Shown here: in pieces, positions 23,419-34,551 of the stretch
Layout: every line of letters begins with the position of its first letter
How positions within the stretch are numbered: position 1 is the first letter of the stretch
Origin: Lathyrus oleraceus
Taxonomy: Eukaryota; Streptophyta; Magnoliopsida; Fabales; Fabaceae
Reading direction: 5' to 3'
Length of the DNA stretch: 64,000 bases
Assembly (NCBI RefSeq): GCF_024323335.1
Contig: NC_066584.1
Coordinates: 268,328,344 to 268,392,343, forward strand
Made by a program: the position numbers and the translations under genes
The notes under the pieces: generated by a model
What the model was told of the DNA's origin: nothing
Databases searched by the model: none
The model's input: the letters and a program-made list of their open reading frames with translations, nothing else

Positions 23419-23541
23419 TGGTGGAAACCACCATCTTCTCCGGCCAGCTAACTGTTTCCGGCTACCACGCACAGGGATTTCAATCTCAATAAAAATGAAA
23501 ACTAAGGACATCAAAATGAAGCTGGGGTGATGTACATCACC
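23419..23541 (-). other. Paired hairpins in B LTR
   Basis: A perfect palindrome at 23526-23541 (GGTGATGTACATCACC) and a hairpin at 23419-23433 (TGGTGG-AAA-CCACCA), about 95 bases apart, downstream of the LTR TATA box. They are at the same place as the palindromes at 15905-16032 and the hairpins at 50468-50608. Confidence 0.7.
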
Positions 23542-23982
23542 ACTGTAACCTTGGATCTTCCTCAATGTTTCTATTTAGAGAGAAACAAGAGGTTGAAGAT
23601 CATGGTGTTTGATCTGAAATGTCATGATTCATGAAATTAAGACCACCACTGGCCTACCTCTTGCTTGAGGACTTCAGAAAACAGTTCAAACTCAAGCAAT
23701 TCACATTGTATAGCAAGATCCAGATCAAAATAGTTTGGTGATATACCTCTGAAATGCAACTTTGAACAACACGCGCTCTCCAAGCTTTTGATCCAAATTT
23801 GATCTGGAGATGTAATGATGATGCAAGGCTAAGGAATTAAGACTTGAAGATCAACTAAGGATGTTGAAATTCAAGCTTGAAATTAAAAAATGAAAACTGA
23901 AATTCCTTTGAGTGAGGTTGGGTTTCCAATTCAGCAGAGTTTCAGATCTCCTTCCGGTTGAATTTTGAATGACCAAGCACTT

Positions 23983-23992
23983 CTATTTATAA
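23983..23992 (-). promoter_or_regulatory. LTR TATA box (B)
   Basis: Minus-strand TTATAAATAG within the LTR, followed by the transcribed hairpin region. It is the likely core promoter of element B. Confidence 0.65.
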
Positions 23993-25160
23993 CTGAACAT
24001 GATGCAATGAGGTGCAATGCTCGTGTGCATGAATTTTGGATCCTCCATGCATGGGCCTGTACACGCGCATGTGAGGCCCAAAAGTGAATGGAAATGCAAG
24101 CTGATATCAAATGCAAGTGATTTGGACGTGTAATTGGAGCTACATTGGCTTGCACATGAAATTATGAGGTGAATTGCCAAATTTAACATAAACAATGAGC
24201 TCTTAGAAACTCCCACATGGAAAATCCAAAAATGGTCATGTGAGTAATGGTTGGAAAGCTCTTTGAATAAGGAACAAAAGTTATGTTGGGAAAAAATTCA
24301 TTTGGAGTTTGGAAATTTATGAAATCTGGCTGTGAAGTTTGGGGTACAAAACATGTCTAGGCTCCCTTTGAATTTTTTTGCCAAAACCAAGCAACTTCAA
24401 CCCCTTCTGTTTCAATGATGCAAGCCTTAAATGGAAAAACCTCCAACATAAAAGTTGTATATCTTTTCATGATGATCAATTTATACTTAAACTTTGCATC
24501 ATTTGGATTTTTAATGAGAAAGTTATAGGCATTTGAAGTTGGACATTTTCAAAATCCAATGGCTTTGGTCCAAAGTGACCTATAATGTTTTGTATTATCA
24601 CATGTGTTTCTTTTAGAATTATGAAATTTTGTCCAACATAAAATTTGAAGTAGACATCTTAAGATTTCAAATTAATTTAGTCTCACCTCAAAATCATAAA
24701 AAATAAGGAAGTTAGGTCCTTGGGAAGTTGACCCAAAATTAGGGTTTCAGTCAAAATGACTTATAATGTTTTGAAATGAATGATGAACTTCCAAGTTTCA
24801 AATGGATTTTTGATGAACATGAAAGTTGTTCATATGATTCTTAAGAACATTTTTTCTCTTGGGGTCATCTTCATCTTAGCCACTTCATTGAGTTTAGGAG
24901 CCTCCTAGGAGCATATGAGCACATGACCACTTGAGCTTCAAAACAAAAAGAGTTAGTGACATATTTTTGTGCTTTTGGTTAGTAAACAAATAAGAAAAGC
25001 AATAATATACAATACAAGCATGATTGGGTGTCTCAAACCATTCACACAAGTCCTAACCCCTAGGGTTAAGGAGCCACACATGCTATGATCCTTGAGGCAA
25101 TGCATTGAGCAAATGATATGATGCCATGAGGGATCTTAGGGTCAAAATTAGGGTCTTACA

Positions 25161-26039
25161 TCCATCTTTATTTGATGCCTTTCTCTTCAAGATAATATGA
25201 TTACGCACTTGCGTATTTCTTGATTCTAAAAGTCCAAGGGAATTCTGGGTTTCTATTGAAATTCTTGTCTATTGGATTGCTACCTATTTGGTCAGATCTT
25301 TTCAACTCTTAACTTTTAATTTTGTACATAGGATTAGTCTCTTCATCTTTTCCCCATTTCTTTAATTTCAAAATATCTCCCTCCTTTTTCAAAACTTTTT
25401 TTGATTGAACTTATTTGTTCTAAACTTTGACCACTTTGTAAAAAGATAGAAACTTTGGCCCTATGCCATTCCATTTTCAAACTTTTGTTCTTAAATCAAA
25501 CTTGTAAATACACTTAACTATACTTGACTTAAACTTTCAAAAAGCCAAAAAGAACTTACTCATTCAAACCATTTTTTAGGCCTTTGTGCCTTTCAAACTT
25601 AATTTTTGTTAAAAGCAATGTATCCACTTTGAAATTTGTATCACGAACTATGAGGTTTTGATCCCTCATTTTTATGTTGGTACGTAGGCACAAGACCGAA
25701 GGTCTTGCCAAACACAAAAATATAATTAATGAATTCTTTTCTCATCCCCCCATTCTATTTGTTTGTAAACATTACTTTGTACAAAATACATATGCACACA
25801 AAAAGGGCTCCCTAGGAGTACCTAGGACACTTTGGATGTTAACACCTTCCATCTGTGTAACCCACCCCCTTACCTGTAATCTCTGACATTTTATTAGTTT
25901 TGATGTGAAAACTTCTTACTTTTGGGTTTTTTTCGTACTTTTTCCCTTTTCCCTTGGAAATAATAAAAGCGCGGTGGCGACTCTTGTTATTTAATCTCTA
26001 GCTTGTCAATAGCTTGATGATCATGAATTTACCGCTACA
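25161..26039 (+). repeat. 3' part of an Ogre LTR (A)
   Basis: Aligns with 52370-53252 of the E LTR, ending in ACCGCTACA at 26039. It contains AATAAA (25962-25967) followed at once by GCGCGGTGGCGACTC, the end region of an Ogre LTR. The short ORF at 25674-25886 lies wholly in the LTR and is not a gene. Confidence 0.85.
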
Positions 26040-26048
26040 GAAATTAAG

Positions 26049-26066
26049 TGCGATTACACTGGGGAG
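26049..26066 (+). other. Decayed primer binding site (A)
   Basis: TGCGATTACACTGGGGAG follows the LTR end in the place of the PBS. It differs from the 18-mer of B at several positions, so priming would be impaired. Confidence 0.65.
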
Positions 26067-26903
26067 TAGTCTCCAGTGGGTTTAGCCTACTTTTGTATGT
26101 ATATATTTGTATATATGTGATTTTTGTATGTATGTGTGATATAATTTGCTTGTTGTGCTTGGTGATCTCTATGTGGTGAGATAAGTTCTAACCCGAACAT
26201 GAGTGCAATTAAGATAGAAGGATGGTATAGTCATGTTCGACTTGTGTGGTGTAGTCCTTAACAAGTTGGTTTGAGATCCATCTCCTCAGTGGACACTCTT
26301 TTGGATTTGGAAATGTCACACAAGTATTTGTGGTTAGGCATTACTATCTCTAATTTGCATCTTAGAAGCTGAGGATCGTAGAACATTTATCCCCTCTTGG
26401 CCAATTTAGGACGTAGTGCAGAGACTGTTCAAGTGTAGACTTGATAACAGTTCTTACGTGATACAACACTTAAACGAGTTTCTCTTGAGAATATTATTGG
26501 TCGATGAGTCAGTCATCTTAACCTATAATATCCGATAGATGGAATCAAGAATCTGGGAACTTTTTAGAACATGATCTACAGGTTTTTATCCTTAGTTCAC
26601 TCCTTTGGGATGGTTCTTACCCAGACTCCATGCTCGTGACTTACAAAAAACCCTTGATTCTTGGTTGATTCAATCAAGTCCTGTCAATATTAATGGAACT
26701 TGGGTGTTGATAAGGTGTAAACCATAATCCACCAAAATGGATGATTGATCTTGACAATGACTTGATTCATCCTTTGACCTTTGTTTGCCTTGTGTTTGAT
26801 CCCTTATTTGTGATTGTTGCATTCATGCATTCATGCGCATCATAACATTCATCACACGAAAATTTCAAGGAACTGATGTATTATTTGCAAATATTTTCAG
26901 ACC
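26067..26903 (+). other. Ogre A leader (5' UTR)
   Basis: A non-coding leader highly similar to 53281-54121 of E. No conserved ORF is seen. It ends with TTTTCAGACCATGGA: the ORF1 ATG lies shortly downstream, and the AG before it resembles a splice acceptor, although I have no evidence for splicing here. Confidence 0.7.
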
Positions 26904-27660
26904 ATGGACTGTGGACAAAGGAACACTAAGAAGGACAATTTCAGATGTCTCGATATGGAATATTTAAGGAAGCTAGCTTCCTTTGTATTAGATCCCTTGG
27001 ACTTCAAACAACGTCATAGGAAGATTTTGTCCATCTTATCTGATGATGTGGTTGAAGGACTTTTGAGTGTGCTAGTGCAGTTCTGTGATCCTCTCTACCG
27101 TTGTTTCACTTTCCTAGAATTTCAGCTTATGCCTACCTTGAAGGCGTATTCTCATCTTATGGGGATACCTGTTTCTAGTAGAGTGCCTTTCAGTGGATTG
27201 GAAGAGATTCCCCGATCTAGTATTATTGTTGAAGCTCTTCACTTGAAAAAGTATGAGATAGAGGCTCATTGGGTGAAGAAATGAGGGTTATTTGGGTTGC
27301 CATATGTTTTCCTCATCAAGGAAGCTACTACATTTGCTCAAGCCGGTAGTGTGGATGCTTTTGAAGCTATCTTTGTGTTGCTCATTTATGTATTAACTTT
27401 GTTCCCTAACATTGAAGGTTTTATTGATGTTAACGCCATTAGACTTTTCTTGATTGGGAATCCTGTGCCTACTTTGTTGGGTGATATGTATTTCTCTCTG
27501 AATCTAAGGAATTCTAAGGGTGGGGGAACGATTGTCTGTTGCATTCCTCTTATATACAAGTGGTTTATTTCGCACTTGCGTCAGACACCGGATTTTATGG
27601 AGAACAAACAATGTCTAAGGTGGTCGCAGAGACTTATGTCTCTCACTAATGATGATATAG
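26904..27660 (+). pseudogene. Ogre A ORF1, first part
   Basis: The ATG at 26904 starts MDCGQRNTKKDNFRCLDMEYLRK. Shared blocks are QFCDPLYRCFTF, GIPVSSRVPFSGLEEIPRSS, AGSVDAFEAIFVLLIY and FLIGNPVPTLLGDMY. A TGA at 27282-27284 replaces a Gly codon present in E. The coding sequence is interrupted at TNDDI by the copia element, with the target duplication GTTTG at 27660-27664, and resumes at 48837. No known function; it is the N-terminal part of the Ogre-specific extra protein. Confidence 0.85.
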
Positions 27661-27664
27661 TTTG
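27660..27664 (+). other. Left target-site duplication of copia insertion
   Basis: GTTTG directly precedes the LTR start TGTTGGTGTAAGCC. The same five bases follow the LTR end at 48832-48836. Confidence 0.85.
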
Positions 27665-28900
27665 TGTTGGTGTAAGCCCTAGAGGCCAATACTTTTGTAT
27701 CAAATTATTTATTAATGATAAAAGGCTTTTTCTTTATTATGTTTGTTTAATAAAGTCCTTGGAATAGATAGACCGTTTAATGTATCAAGTGTGACTTAAT
27801 TATGAGAGCACATTAAATATAAGGACACTATTCTTAAAGTATCCGTAGTCGAGCTTTATTGTGAAGTGGGATAACATTAAAGCATGGAGACTATTATGTT
27901 TATAGACTGATGTTCACATCTCATGGATCATGGATAAGGAGTTATCAAGTCTCAAACATAGGAATGAATATTAAGATTAATATTTATACTGGATTGACCC
28001 GCTATGAGAATACTATATAGAATGTTATGCAAAGTGTCATAAGTTACTCTCATGGTGATAATGGTGTATACCACTCTTCGACCTGAAACCACTATGGACC
28101 CTAGATGTAGAGTCGAGTGCTTTATTGCTGATCCAACGTTGTCCATAACTGGATAACCATAAATACAGTTGATGGGTACTCCACAAAGCATGCTGAGGGA
28201 CATGAGTGACCTAGATGGAATTTGCCCATCCTGCGTAACAGGATAAATGTCTATGGGCCCAATATTGAACTGGATAAGGATGACACGGTCTATGCCTTGT
28301 GTTCAATATAGACATAAAGGCAAAAGGGTAATTATACATATAATTATTATCACAGAAGGATTTGTCAGATCACATGACATTTTCGTGTCTTGGGTAGCAG
28401 TGATGTGTTGCTAGATACCGCTCACTGTTTTTATGTTAAATGCGTGATTTAATATAATTGCCAACGTCGCAAAAACCTACAGGGCCACACACAAAGGACG
28501 GATTGATGAGAGATAGAGTAACTAAGGAACAACGTAGGGTACGGTGTACTTAAATGGAATACGAAATATGGTAAGGTACCATACGCTTAAGTGATTTTGG
28601 GCATATTATAAGATATGGGCCAAAATACACTTAACTGGGCTTTTAGCTTGAAGCCCACACAAGTGGTTCTATAAATAGAACCCTTGGGTAGAAGCATTGT
28701 CACTCTTGCAATTTTTGTTTCTCTCTCTCTCACTCAAAGCCTTCATTCGTAGCAGCTAGCACTGAGATTGAAGGAATCTGATCGTGTGGACTGAGTAGAG
28801 GCGTTGTCATCGTTCAACGTTCGTGATCGCCACAAGAGGTAACGATTCTATCACTGATCATGCCCATTCGTAAGGATTATTAAAGGAGAATTTTTTAAGG
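27665..28900 (+). repeat. Copia 5' LTR
   Basis: Starts at TGTTGGTGTAAGCC. From 27865 it aligns closely with 47797-48800. The TATA box CTATAAATAGAA is at 28669-28680. The LTR 3' end is not complete: after CCCATTC (28869) the two copies differ. This copy keeps a segment that the 3' copy lacks, then runs into the RT frame without the CGCTGTGTTTTGGATC ending or a PBS. The end coordinate is approximate. Confidence 0.8.
28669..28680 (+). promoter_or_regulatory. Copia LTR TATA box
   Basis: CTATAAATAGAA in the 5' LTR, repeated at 48601-48612 in the 3' LTR. A CT-rich run lies about 45-60 bases downstream. Confidence 0.7.
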
Positions 28901-28913
28901 TGATGTAATACTC

Positions 28914-30277
28914 ATGGATCAAGATGAGCCTGTGACCTACCAAGAGGCCATAACTGGTCCCGAGTCTGAGAAGTGGCTAGAAGCCATGAAATCTGAAATG
29001 GATTCCATGTACACAAACCAAGTTTGGACCTTGGTAAAGCCTCCTGTAGGAGTTAAACCTATAGGATGCAAGTGGGTCTTCAAAAAGAAGACTGACATGG
29101 AGGGTAAGGTACATACCTATAAGGCAAGACTGGTTGCAAAAGGATATAAACAAATTCATGGGGTTGACTATGATGAAACCTTTTCACCAGTTGCGATGCT
29201 TAAATCTGTTCGGATTTTACTTGCTATCGCTGCATATCATGATTATGAAATATGGAAGATGGATGTCAAAACTTCTTTCCTTAATGGGAATCTTCTTGAG
29301 GATGTGTACATGACACAACCTGAAGGATTTGACATACCAGAAGAAGCCCAAAAGATATGTAAGTTACAAAGGTCAATCTATGGATTGAAGCAAGCTTCCA
29401 GAAGCTGGAATCTTCGTCTTGATGAGACAGTAAAACAATATGGATTCATAAAAAACGAAGATGAGCCTTGTGTCTATAAGAAGGTTAGTGGGAGCATGAT
29501 CGTGTTCCTGGTATTATATGTAGATGACATATTACTCATTGGAATCGATGTCCCTACCCTGCAACAAGTAAAGTCTTGGTTGGGGAAATGCTTTTCTATG
29601 AAGGACCTAGGTGAAGCAGCCTATATATTAGGAATCAGAATCTATAGAGATAGATCACAAAAACTGCTTGGCCTAAGTCAGAGTACGTACATAGACAAAG
29701 TGCTGAGACGCTTTAACATGCATGATTCCAAGAAAGGGTTCATACCTATGCAACATGGCCTGTGTCTATCAAAATCACAATCCCCTTCAACTAAGGAAGA
29801 AAGGGATCACATGAATAAGATTCCATATGCATCTGCAATAGGATCTATCATGTATGCCATGTTATGTACTCGACCAGATGTCTCGTATGCTTTATGTGCA
29901 ACGAGTAGGTACCAATCTGATCCTGGTGATGCCCATTGGGTAGCTGTCAAGAATATCCTTAAGTACTTGAGAAGGACTAAGGACTCATTCTTGATATATG
30001 GAGGTCAGGAAGAGTTGGCTGTAATTGGATACACCGATGCCAGCTTCCAGACAGATAAGGATGACTTTAGATCGCAACCTGGTTATGTGTTTTGCTTAAA
30101 CGGTGGCGTTGTGAGCTGGAAAAGTTCAAAGCAAGATACAGTTGCTGATTCTACAACCGAGGCCGAGTATATTGCTGCCTCAAGTGCAGCAAAGGAAGCT
30201 GTTTGGATCAAAAAGTTCATTAGTGAACTTGACATAGTTCCTAGCATTGTGGATCCCATTGGTCTCTATTGTGATAA
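28914..30277 (+). CDS. Copia reverse transcriptase-RNase H (both ends truncated)
   Basis: An intact frame of 455 codons. The RT starts at its usual N-terminal region (TYQEAITGPESEKWLEAMKS) and shows KPIGCKWVFKKK, KARLVAKGY, VDYDETFSPVA, MDVKTSFLNG (catalytic Asp), SIYGLKQASRSWN and YVDDILLIG (active-site pair). RNase H shows YTDASFQTDKDD and DSTTEAEYIAAS. The protein stops at CDN because the Tat LTR begins at 30278, so the last part of RNase H is missing. Gag, protease and integrase, normally encoded upstream in the same frame, are deleted, so the ATG at 28914 is an internal Met. The absence of stops fits a recent insertion. Confidence 0.92.
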
Positions 30278-31136
30278 CTAGGGTTTTTCCATGAGACAAA
30301 GGCCCTATGGTTGTTCTAGAGAGCTTACATGACCCAAGGATCATTTTGATGCAATTTGACCAAGTGTTGGAGGCTTAAAGTCCACAGTGCATGATCAAGT
30401 CATCTGAGGCCCATAAAAGTCAATTGAAAGTCAACTGAGGGCTAGGAGATGGAGAAATGGTTTGAGACACTTCATTCATGTCCCAAAGAAGGTTATCCAA
30501 CATGTCAAAACATCTACCTTGAAGATTTTGAAGCCAGATCAAAAGTTTCCAAAAATGGAAAGTGGCCTGTAATTTCAAGTTTCCAAAAATGGCAAGTTTA
30601 TGGACCAACTTCAACTCAACTTTCTAACATCAAATAAGCTTCAAACAAATTTTTGTCCAACATGAAAGTTGAAGATCTTTTTCTCCCATTTCCAAAACGT
30701 CCAAGATCATGAATTTCTAATGAATGGTTAAGGAGTTATGATCAAATCATGGCAAAGTGTGCTTGGAACTTCAAATGGCCATATCTTTTGAACCAAAACT
30801 CCAAATTTGGTGGTTCTTTTTGCAAAATGTTTCTCATGTCATGAAGTTTCTAAATCAACCATCATATTGCATGAATTTCCAACACATGAGCATTTGCACA
30901 TCCAAGTCAATTTTGGAGGGAAAATTGGAAATTTAAAAATGGTGCATTGTATGGACTTTCTACCATTACCATTGGGTTTGAAATGTGATTTTGAGTGAAA
31001 ATAGTGAGCTACATGTTACTGTTCACGCATGCATTTCATGCATGAGGTGAAAGTGCAAATTTGTGCATGTACCTTATTTCTTTCTAATCTTAATTAGTTT
31101 TGGTTTAGTGTTAATTTCAGAATCATTAACAAGGCA

Positions 31137-31145
31137 TATATAAGG
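31137..31145 (+). promoter_or_regulatory. Tat LTR TATA box (5' LTR)
   Basis: TATATAAGG within the LTR about 860 bases from its present left end. It is conserved at 44402-44410 in the 3' LTR. Confidence 0.6.
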
Positions 31146-31777
31146 TTAATCATAATTGTTTTCATTCATAACACAAGTTTCAGATCTAGATCCAAGTTCC
31201 ATTCTCAAATTTCTCTCAAAAAGATTGTCCAAATTCTTCACACAAACTTTATTTCTCTTGTTGAATTGTTGATCATGGAGTGGTTTTGAGTGAGATTGGA
31301 CGTGCCATTGGTGTTTCTCTGCTCAATTTCGTGCATGCTTGAAGCTTGAAGCATCAATGGAGTTTTCAAATTCAGTTGGATTCACACGTGTTTAAGCTTC
31401 CAATTCATCATCAAACATCATATCAAGTATTTTCAAGTGGATTAGAAGTATCTGGAGCTTTGAATCGCGCAAAACAAGGAACTATTCTTCAAGAGGTGAC
31501 TTTTTTGAGCTTCATAATTTCACAATCCATGTAGATATTCTTGTAGATCTTGCTTTGCTGATCGTTTTGATATAAATTTCGTGCGATTTTGGATAAAAAT
31601 TGAGAGAGATATGCTTGATTGAAGTTTCACATGTCAAACTTTATTTGATTCATTTTACATGATTGATGATGATTTAACATGAAATAAGGATTGATCCGTG
31701 TTACTCGTTGCATGAACTTCATTTTGATATAAAAAATTTGTGATTCTGGACGTTTTTGGAAATTTCTGGAAAATTTA

Positions 31778-31801
31778 GATGAAGTTCATATGAACTTCAT
31801 C
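31778..31801. other. 24-nt perfect palindrome in Tat LTR
   Basis: A perfect inverted repeat centred on TTCATATGAA, followed by a second GAAGATG/CATCTTC repeat. It is duplicated at 45043-45066. It lies downstream of the TATA box, so it would be in the transcript. Confidence 0.75.
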
Positions 31802-33835
31802 ATCTTCATCATGAAGAAGATGAAGATGCATGCATTTCTGGATTTTCTGGAAAATTACGTCAGTTTTCTGGAAATAACGACAGTTTGAACCGTCCAAATC
31901 TGCAGCGCTAGGGTTTATGTATGAAACGGTGCGTTTTGGCCTTAGCGCGCGCTCTTTTGAATTTTGGACATGGTTCGATCCTGGACGAGTGTCATTTTCA
32001 AATGTTCATCCATTTTTTTTGCCTTTTCCCTCCATTTCCATGTATGCTTCACATGTTTGAATTCCATTTGGAATGCTAACTTCATAAAATCATATAAAAT
32101 TGAAAAATACACCAAATCACTCCCAATGTTTTGCAAAATGTTCCTTGTGATGTGTAGTTTTTTATGATCATGAGTTTGAAAGTTGTGCATGGCTGGAAAT
32201 TAATTTGCTCTAGGTTGATTGAACATAGGTTCATTTGTGACCTTGCCTTACTCTTTCTATTATGAAATACTTGATTTTAATCCAATGGACTTGAAATTTT
32301 AGATGCTGATTCTAGACACATTGATGGACCTTTGAGGCTTGGTTTGGGATTTTTCTCATGCACCATTTCTGTTTTATGCTTGTGTTTGCATGGTGTGACA
32401 ATTTGTGTCACTCCGTTGGTTGTTCAACTTGTGCAATTTGATTTCAATGCCAAATGAACTCTAATGCTTCTGATATTTTGTGTGATGGATGTTGTTGATG
32501 TCTTGATTAATCATGATTTTTTCCAGAATTATTTGAATCATTTCTGTTTTGATTTGGAATTTTCACTCATGATGTTCAAATGTGTGCCTTGAATTGGCCA
32601 TTGACTTCTCTTGTGCATGAAATGAACTTGCATGATGATTTTGCTTTGGTCCTTTTTAGGACTTGTTCTTGATTGATTAAATATGATTCATGTTGAGTTT
32701 GAGCTTCTGTTTTGGATTTTTGATCCACCTTTGACCCTAGGCTTTGACCTAGTGGTTTGTTACTTACATTTGAGTTGTGATTTCAGGTTCAAGTACACAT
32801 CTCCATGGTTGATGTTGCTCCTTCATTTGAGCTTGATCATTTGTTGATTGTTGGCTAACATTTGCTTGTTTTGTACGCTTTGAGAAAAATTCACTTGTGC
32901 TTATGGTTTATGTGTTGCATATTGAGTTGTCTGGTTGATATTGACTGTTGACTATTGTCTGGATTGTGTACTGATTGGTTTAGCTGTTTCCACAGGTACT
33001 TAAGTTGCTTTAAGTTCATTTGAACTTTGCTTTGCTTGCTTGTGGTTGGCATACCACTGAGGTATAATTCTCTGATCTTCATGTAGTCTGGAAGACCTGT
33101 CATGTTATGTTGGCAGGCACTTGTCTGAAGCCCTCCTTAAGAGGCAATGCTTGTGTTTGTTTAATTTTGTGCCAAGCAGGTAAAGACCTCTAAAGAGGCA
33201 ATTGGCAGATAAAAGGGATGTGCAATCCATCCCCTGCTATTCAGTTGTGTCATTCACTTTGCTCACACACCATTTGTTGATGCGTCTTGAATAAGAACCC
33301 CAGATCTTGTTGTGTCAGTCATGTGGAGAAGAGTTCCTACATTCTGAACTCCCACACTTTCATTGCTTGAAGCTCTCCCAGGCCAGGGATAAGAGTTGTG
33401 AGGTCTTACCCTCACTTCCCATTTCATTTGCTTCACCCTAACTCTCAATGTTAGGGTTAAGAGCTAAAAACACCCCATTCCAGTTGGCTTGTTTCTACAG
33501 CCTAGCCTTGTATGAGCCAATTGTTTGCATATAATGTGTGTGCTTGCTTTATTGTGCTTGTATTTGTTTGATGTGCTGTTTAGGCTAGCTTGCTTCCTGT
33601 GCAAGTTAGGATAGAGACCTCAACATAGGGATCGTATGCATGACAACTTCTAGGCTAGAGTCGTAGTCTCCCTAGTAGTCTGTTATCTCCCTTGTCTCTA
33701 GTTAGGTTAGAAGTTCTTTCCCTGTTTAGGGGAACTACGTCGCCCTGATCCTCATACCAGATGAGGTATGTAGGCAGGAGATGAGCTGATCTCTCCGGGC
33801 GCCCTTTTTCTTTTTCAACCCTTTGTGTGTGTTGG

Positions 33836-34040
33836 AGTCTGACATAAGTCCAGCGATTGGCAGTTGGTTTGCTGTGTCTTGTTTGCTTGTTGGAGTCTGA
33901 CGTAAGTCCAGCGATTGGCAGTCGGTTTCCTGTGTGTGTTTGTTGGTTCGGAGTCTGATGTAAGTCCAGCGATTGGCATTCGGTTTCCATGTTTGCCTGC
34001 TTGTGTAGAGTCTGACATAAGTCCAGCGATTGGCAGTCGG
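33836..34040. repeat. Tandem repeats of about 60 bp in Tat LTR
   Basis: Four units, each with GAGTCTGA(C/T)(A/G)TAAGTCCAGC followed by GATTGGCA and a T/G-rich spacer. The same four units recur at 47097-47300 in the 3' LTR. Confidence 0.8.
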
Positions 34041-34532
34041 TTTCCTGTTTGTGTTTTGTTTGGCGTGCGTTAGCCGAGCTACGAGTGCTCTGATTCTTCT
34101 CCGGTTAGAGAAGATACGTATGCATAGGATGCGACATCCTAGCGAGGACGTTTTCCCCTGTCTCCGAACTACGTCGACTCTGATGTCTGTGCCTGACAGA
34201 CTACGTAGGCCCAGGATGCGATATCCTGCCGAGTCCTCTTCTTCCGTCTTTCATCTGTGTTTGATTCCAGCGTGTGTGCAGTTTGTGAGCAGTTTTAGCA
34301 ACCTTTCTTCTATTCTTTCTGAGCGTGGATCCCGTCGAGTACGACGGATGCGTAGGGGTGCTAATACCTTCCCTTCGCATAACCGACTCCCGATCCCATC
34401 TTTCTCTGGTCGCGAGACCATGTTCTTTCCAGGTTTACTTCGAGCGTTTCCTTTCCCTCCTTTGGGATAAATAACGCACGGTGGCGGCTCTGTGTTTCGT
34501 TTTCCCGCCGGTTTTTCGCGTAATGCGACAAC

Positions 34533-34551
34533 TGGCGACTCTGCTGGGGAC
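34533..34551 (+). other. Primer binding site (Tat)
   Basis: TGGCGACTCTGCTGGGGAC, two bases after the LTR end. It is the same PBS as element B, complementary to a tRNA 3' end in CCA. Confidence 0.88.

Larger units (their letters stand above)
19244..25160 (-). mobile_element. 5' portion of Ogre element B
   Basis: On the minus strand: a full LTR (25160 to 20646), a primer binding site, a leader of about 0.85 kb, and the first part of ORF1, ending at 19244 where it abuts the integrase stop of C in opposite orientation. B sits inside the LTR of plus-strand element A: A's LTR sequence continues at 25161. The remainder of B could be D, in which case C is an inverted intruder. This is inference from orientation and content. 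Confidence 0.85.
20646..25160 (-). repeat. Complete Ogre LTR (B 5' LTR)
   Basis: A complete LTR of 4515 bp on the minus strand, from TGTAAGACCCTAA (at 25160) to CCCGCTACA (at 20646), with TG...CA ends and a PBS directly after it. It holds a TATA box at 23983-23992, paired hairpins at 23419-23541, a possible poly(A) signal (reverse of TTTATT, 20723-20728) and a PBS-like GGTGGCGACTC at 20707-20717. It has no gene. Two truncated relatives lie at 13197-17814 and 60956-62500. Confidence 0.92.
30278..34530 (+). repeat. Tat element 5' LTR (first 136 bp missing)
   Basis: Matches 43557-47796 nearly base for base, ending TAATGCGACA. It contains a TATA box (31137-31145), a 24-nt perfect palindrome (31778-31801), four copies of a phrase around TAAGTCCAGCGATTGGCA (33840-34040), ATAAATAACGCACGGTGGCGG near the end, and no gene. 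ORFs such as 34030-34470 recur in the 3' LTR only because the LTRs are identical. Confidence 0.92.

Noticed and set aside
26880..26904. A splice acceptor before ORF1 of A (and E)
   Set aside because: TTTTCAG precedes the ATG in both, but I found no convincing donor in the leader, so a leader intron is not claimed.
33655..34018. Minus-strand ORFs with repeated ANRWTYVRL-type peptides (also 46845-47416)
   Set aside because: The peptide repeat is just the translation of the 60-bp LTR repeats on the wrong strand.
34030..34470. A 146-codon ORF, repeated at 47295-47735
   Set aside because: It is wholly inside the Tat LTR and is repeated only because the two LTRs are near-identical. It has no recognisable domain and lies over the LTR tandem repeats.
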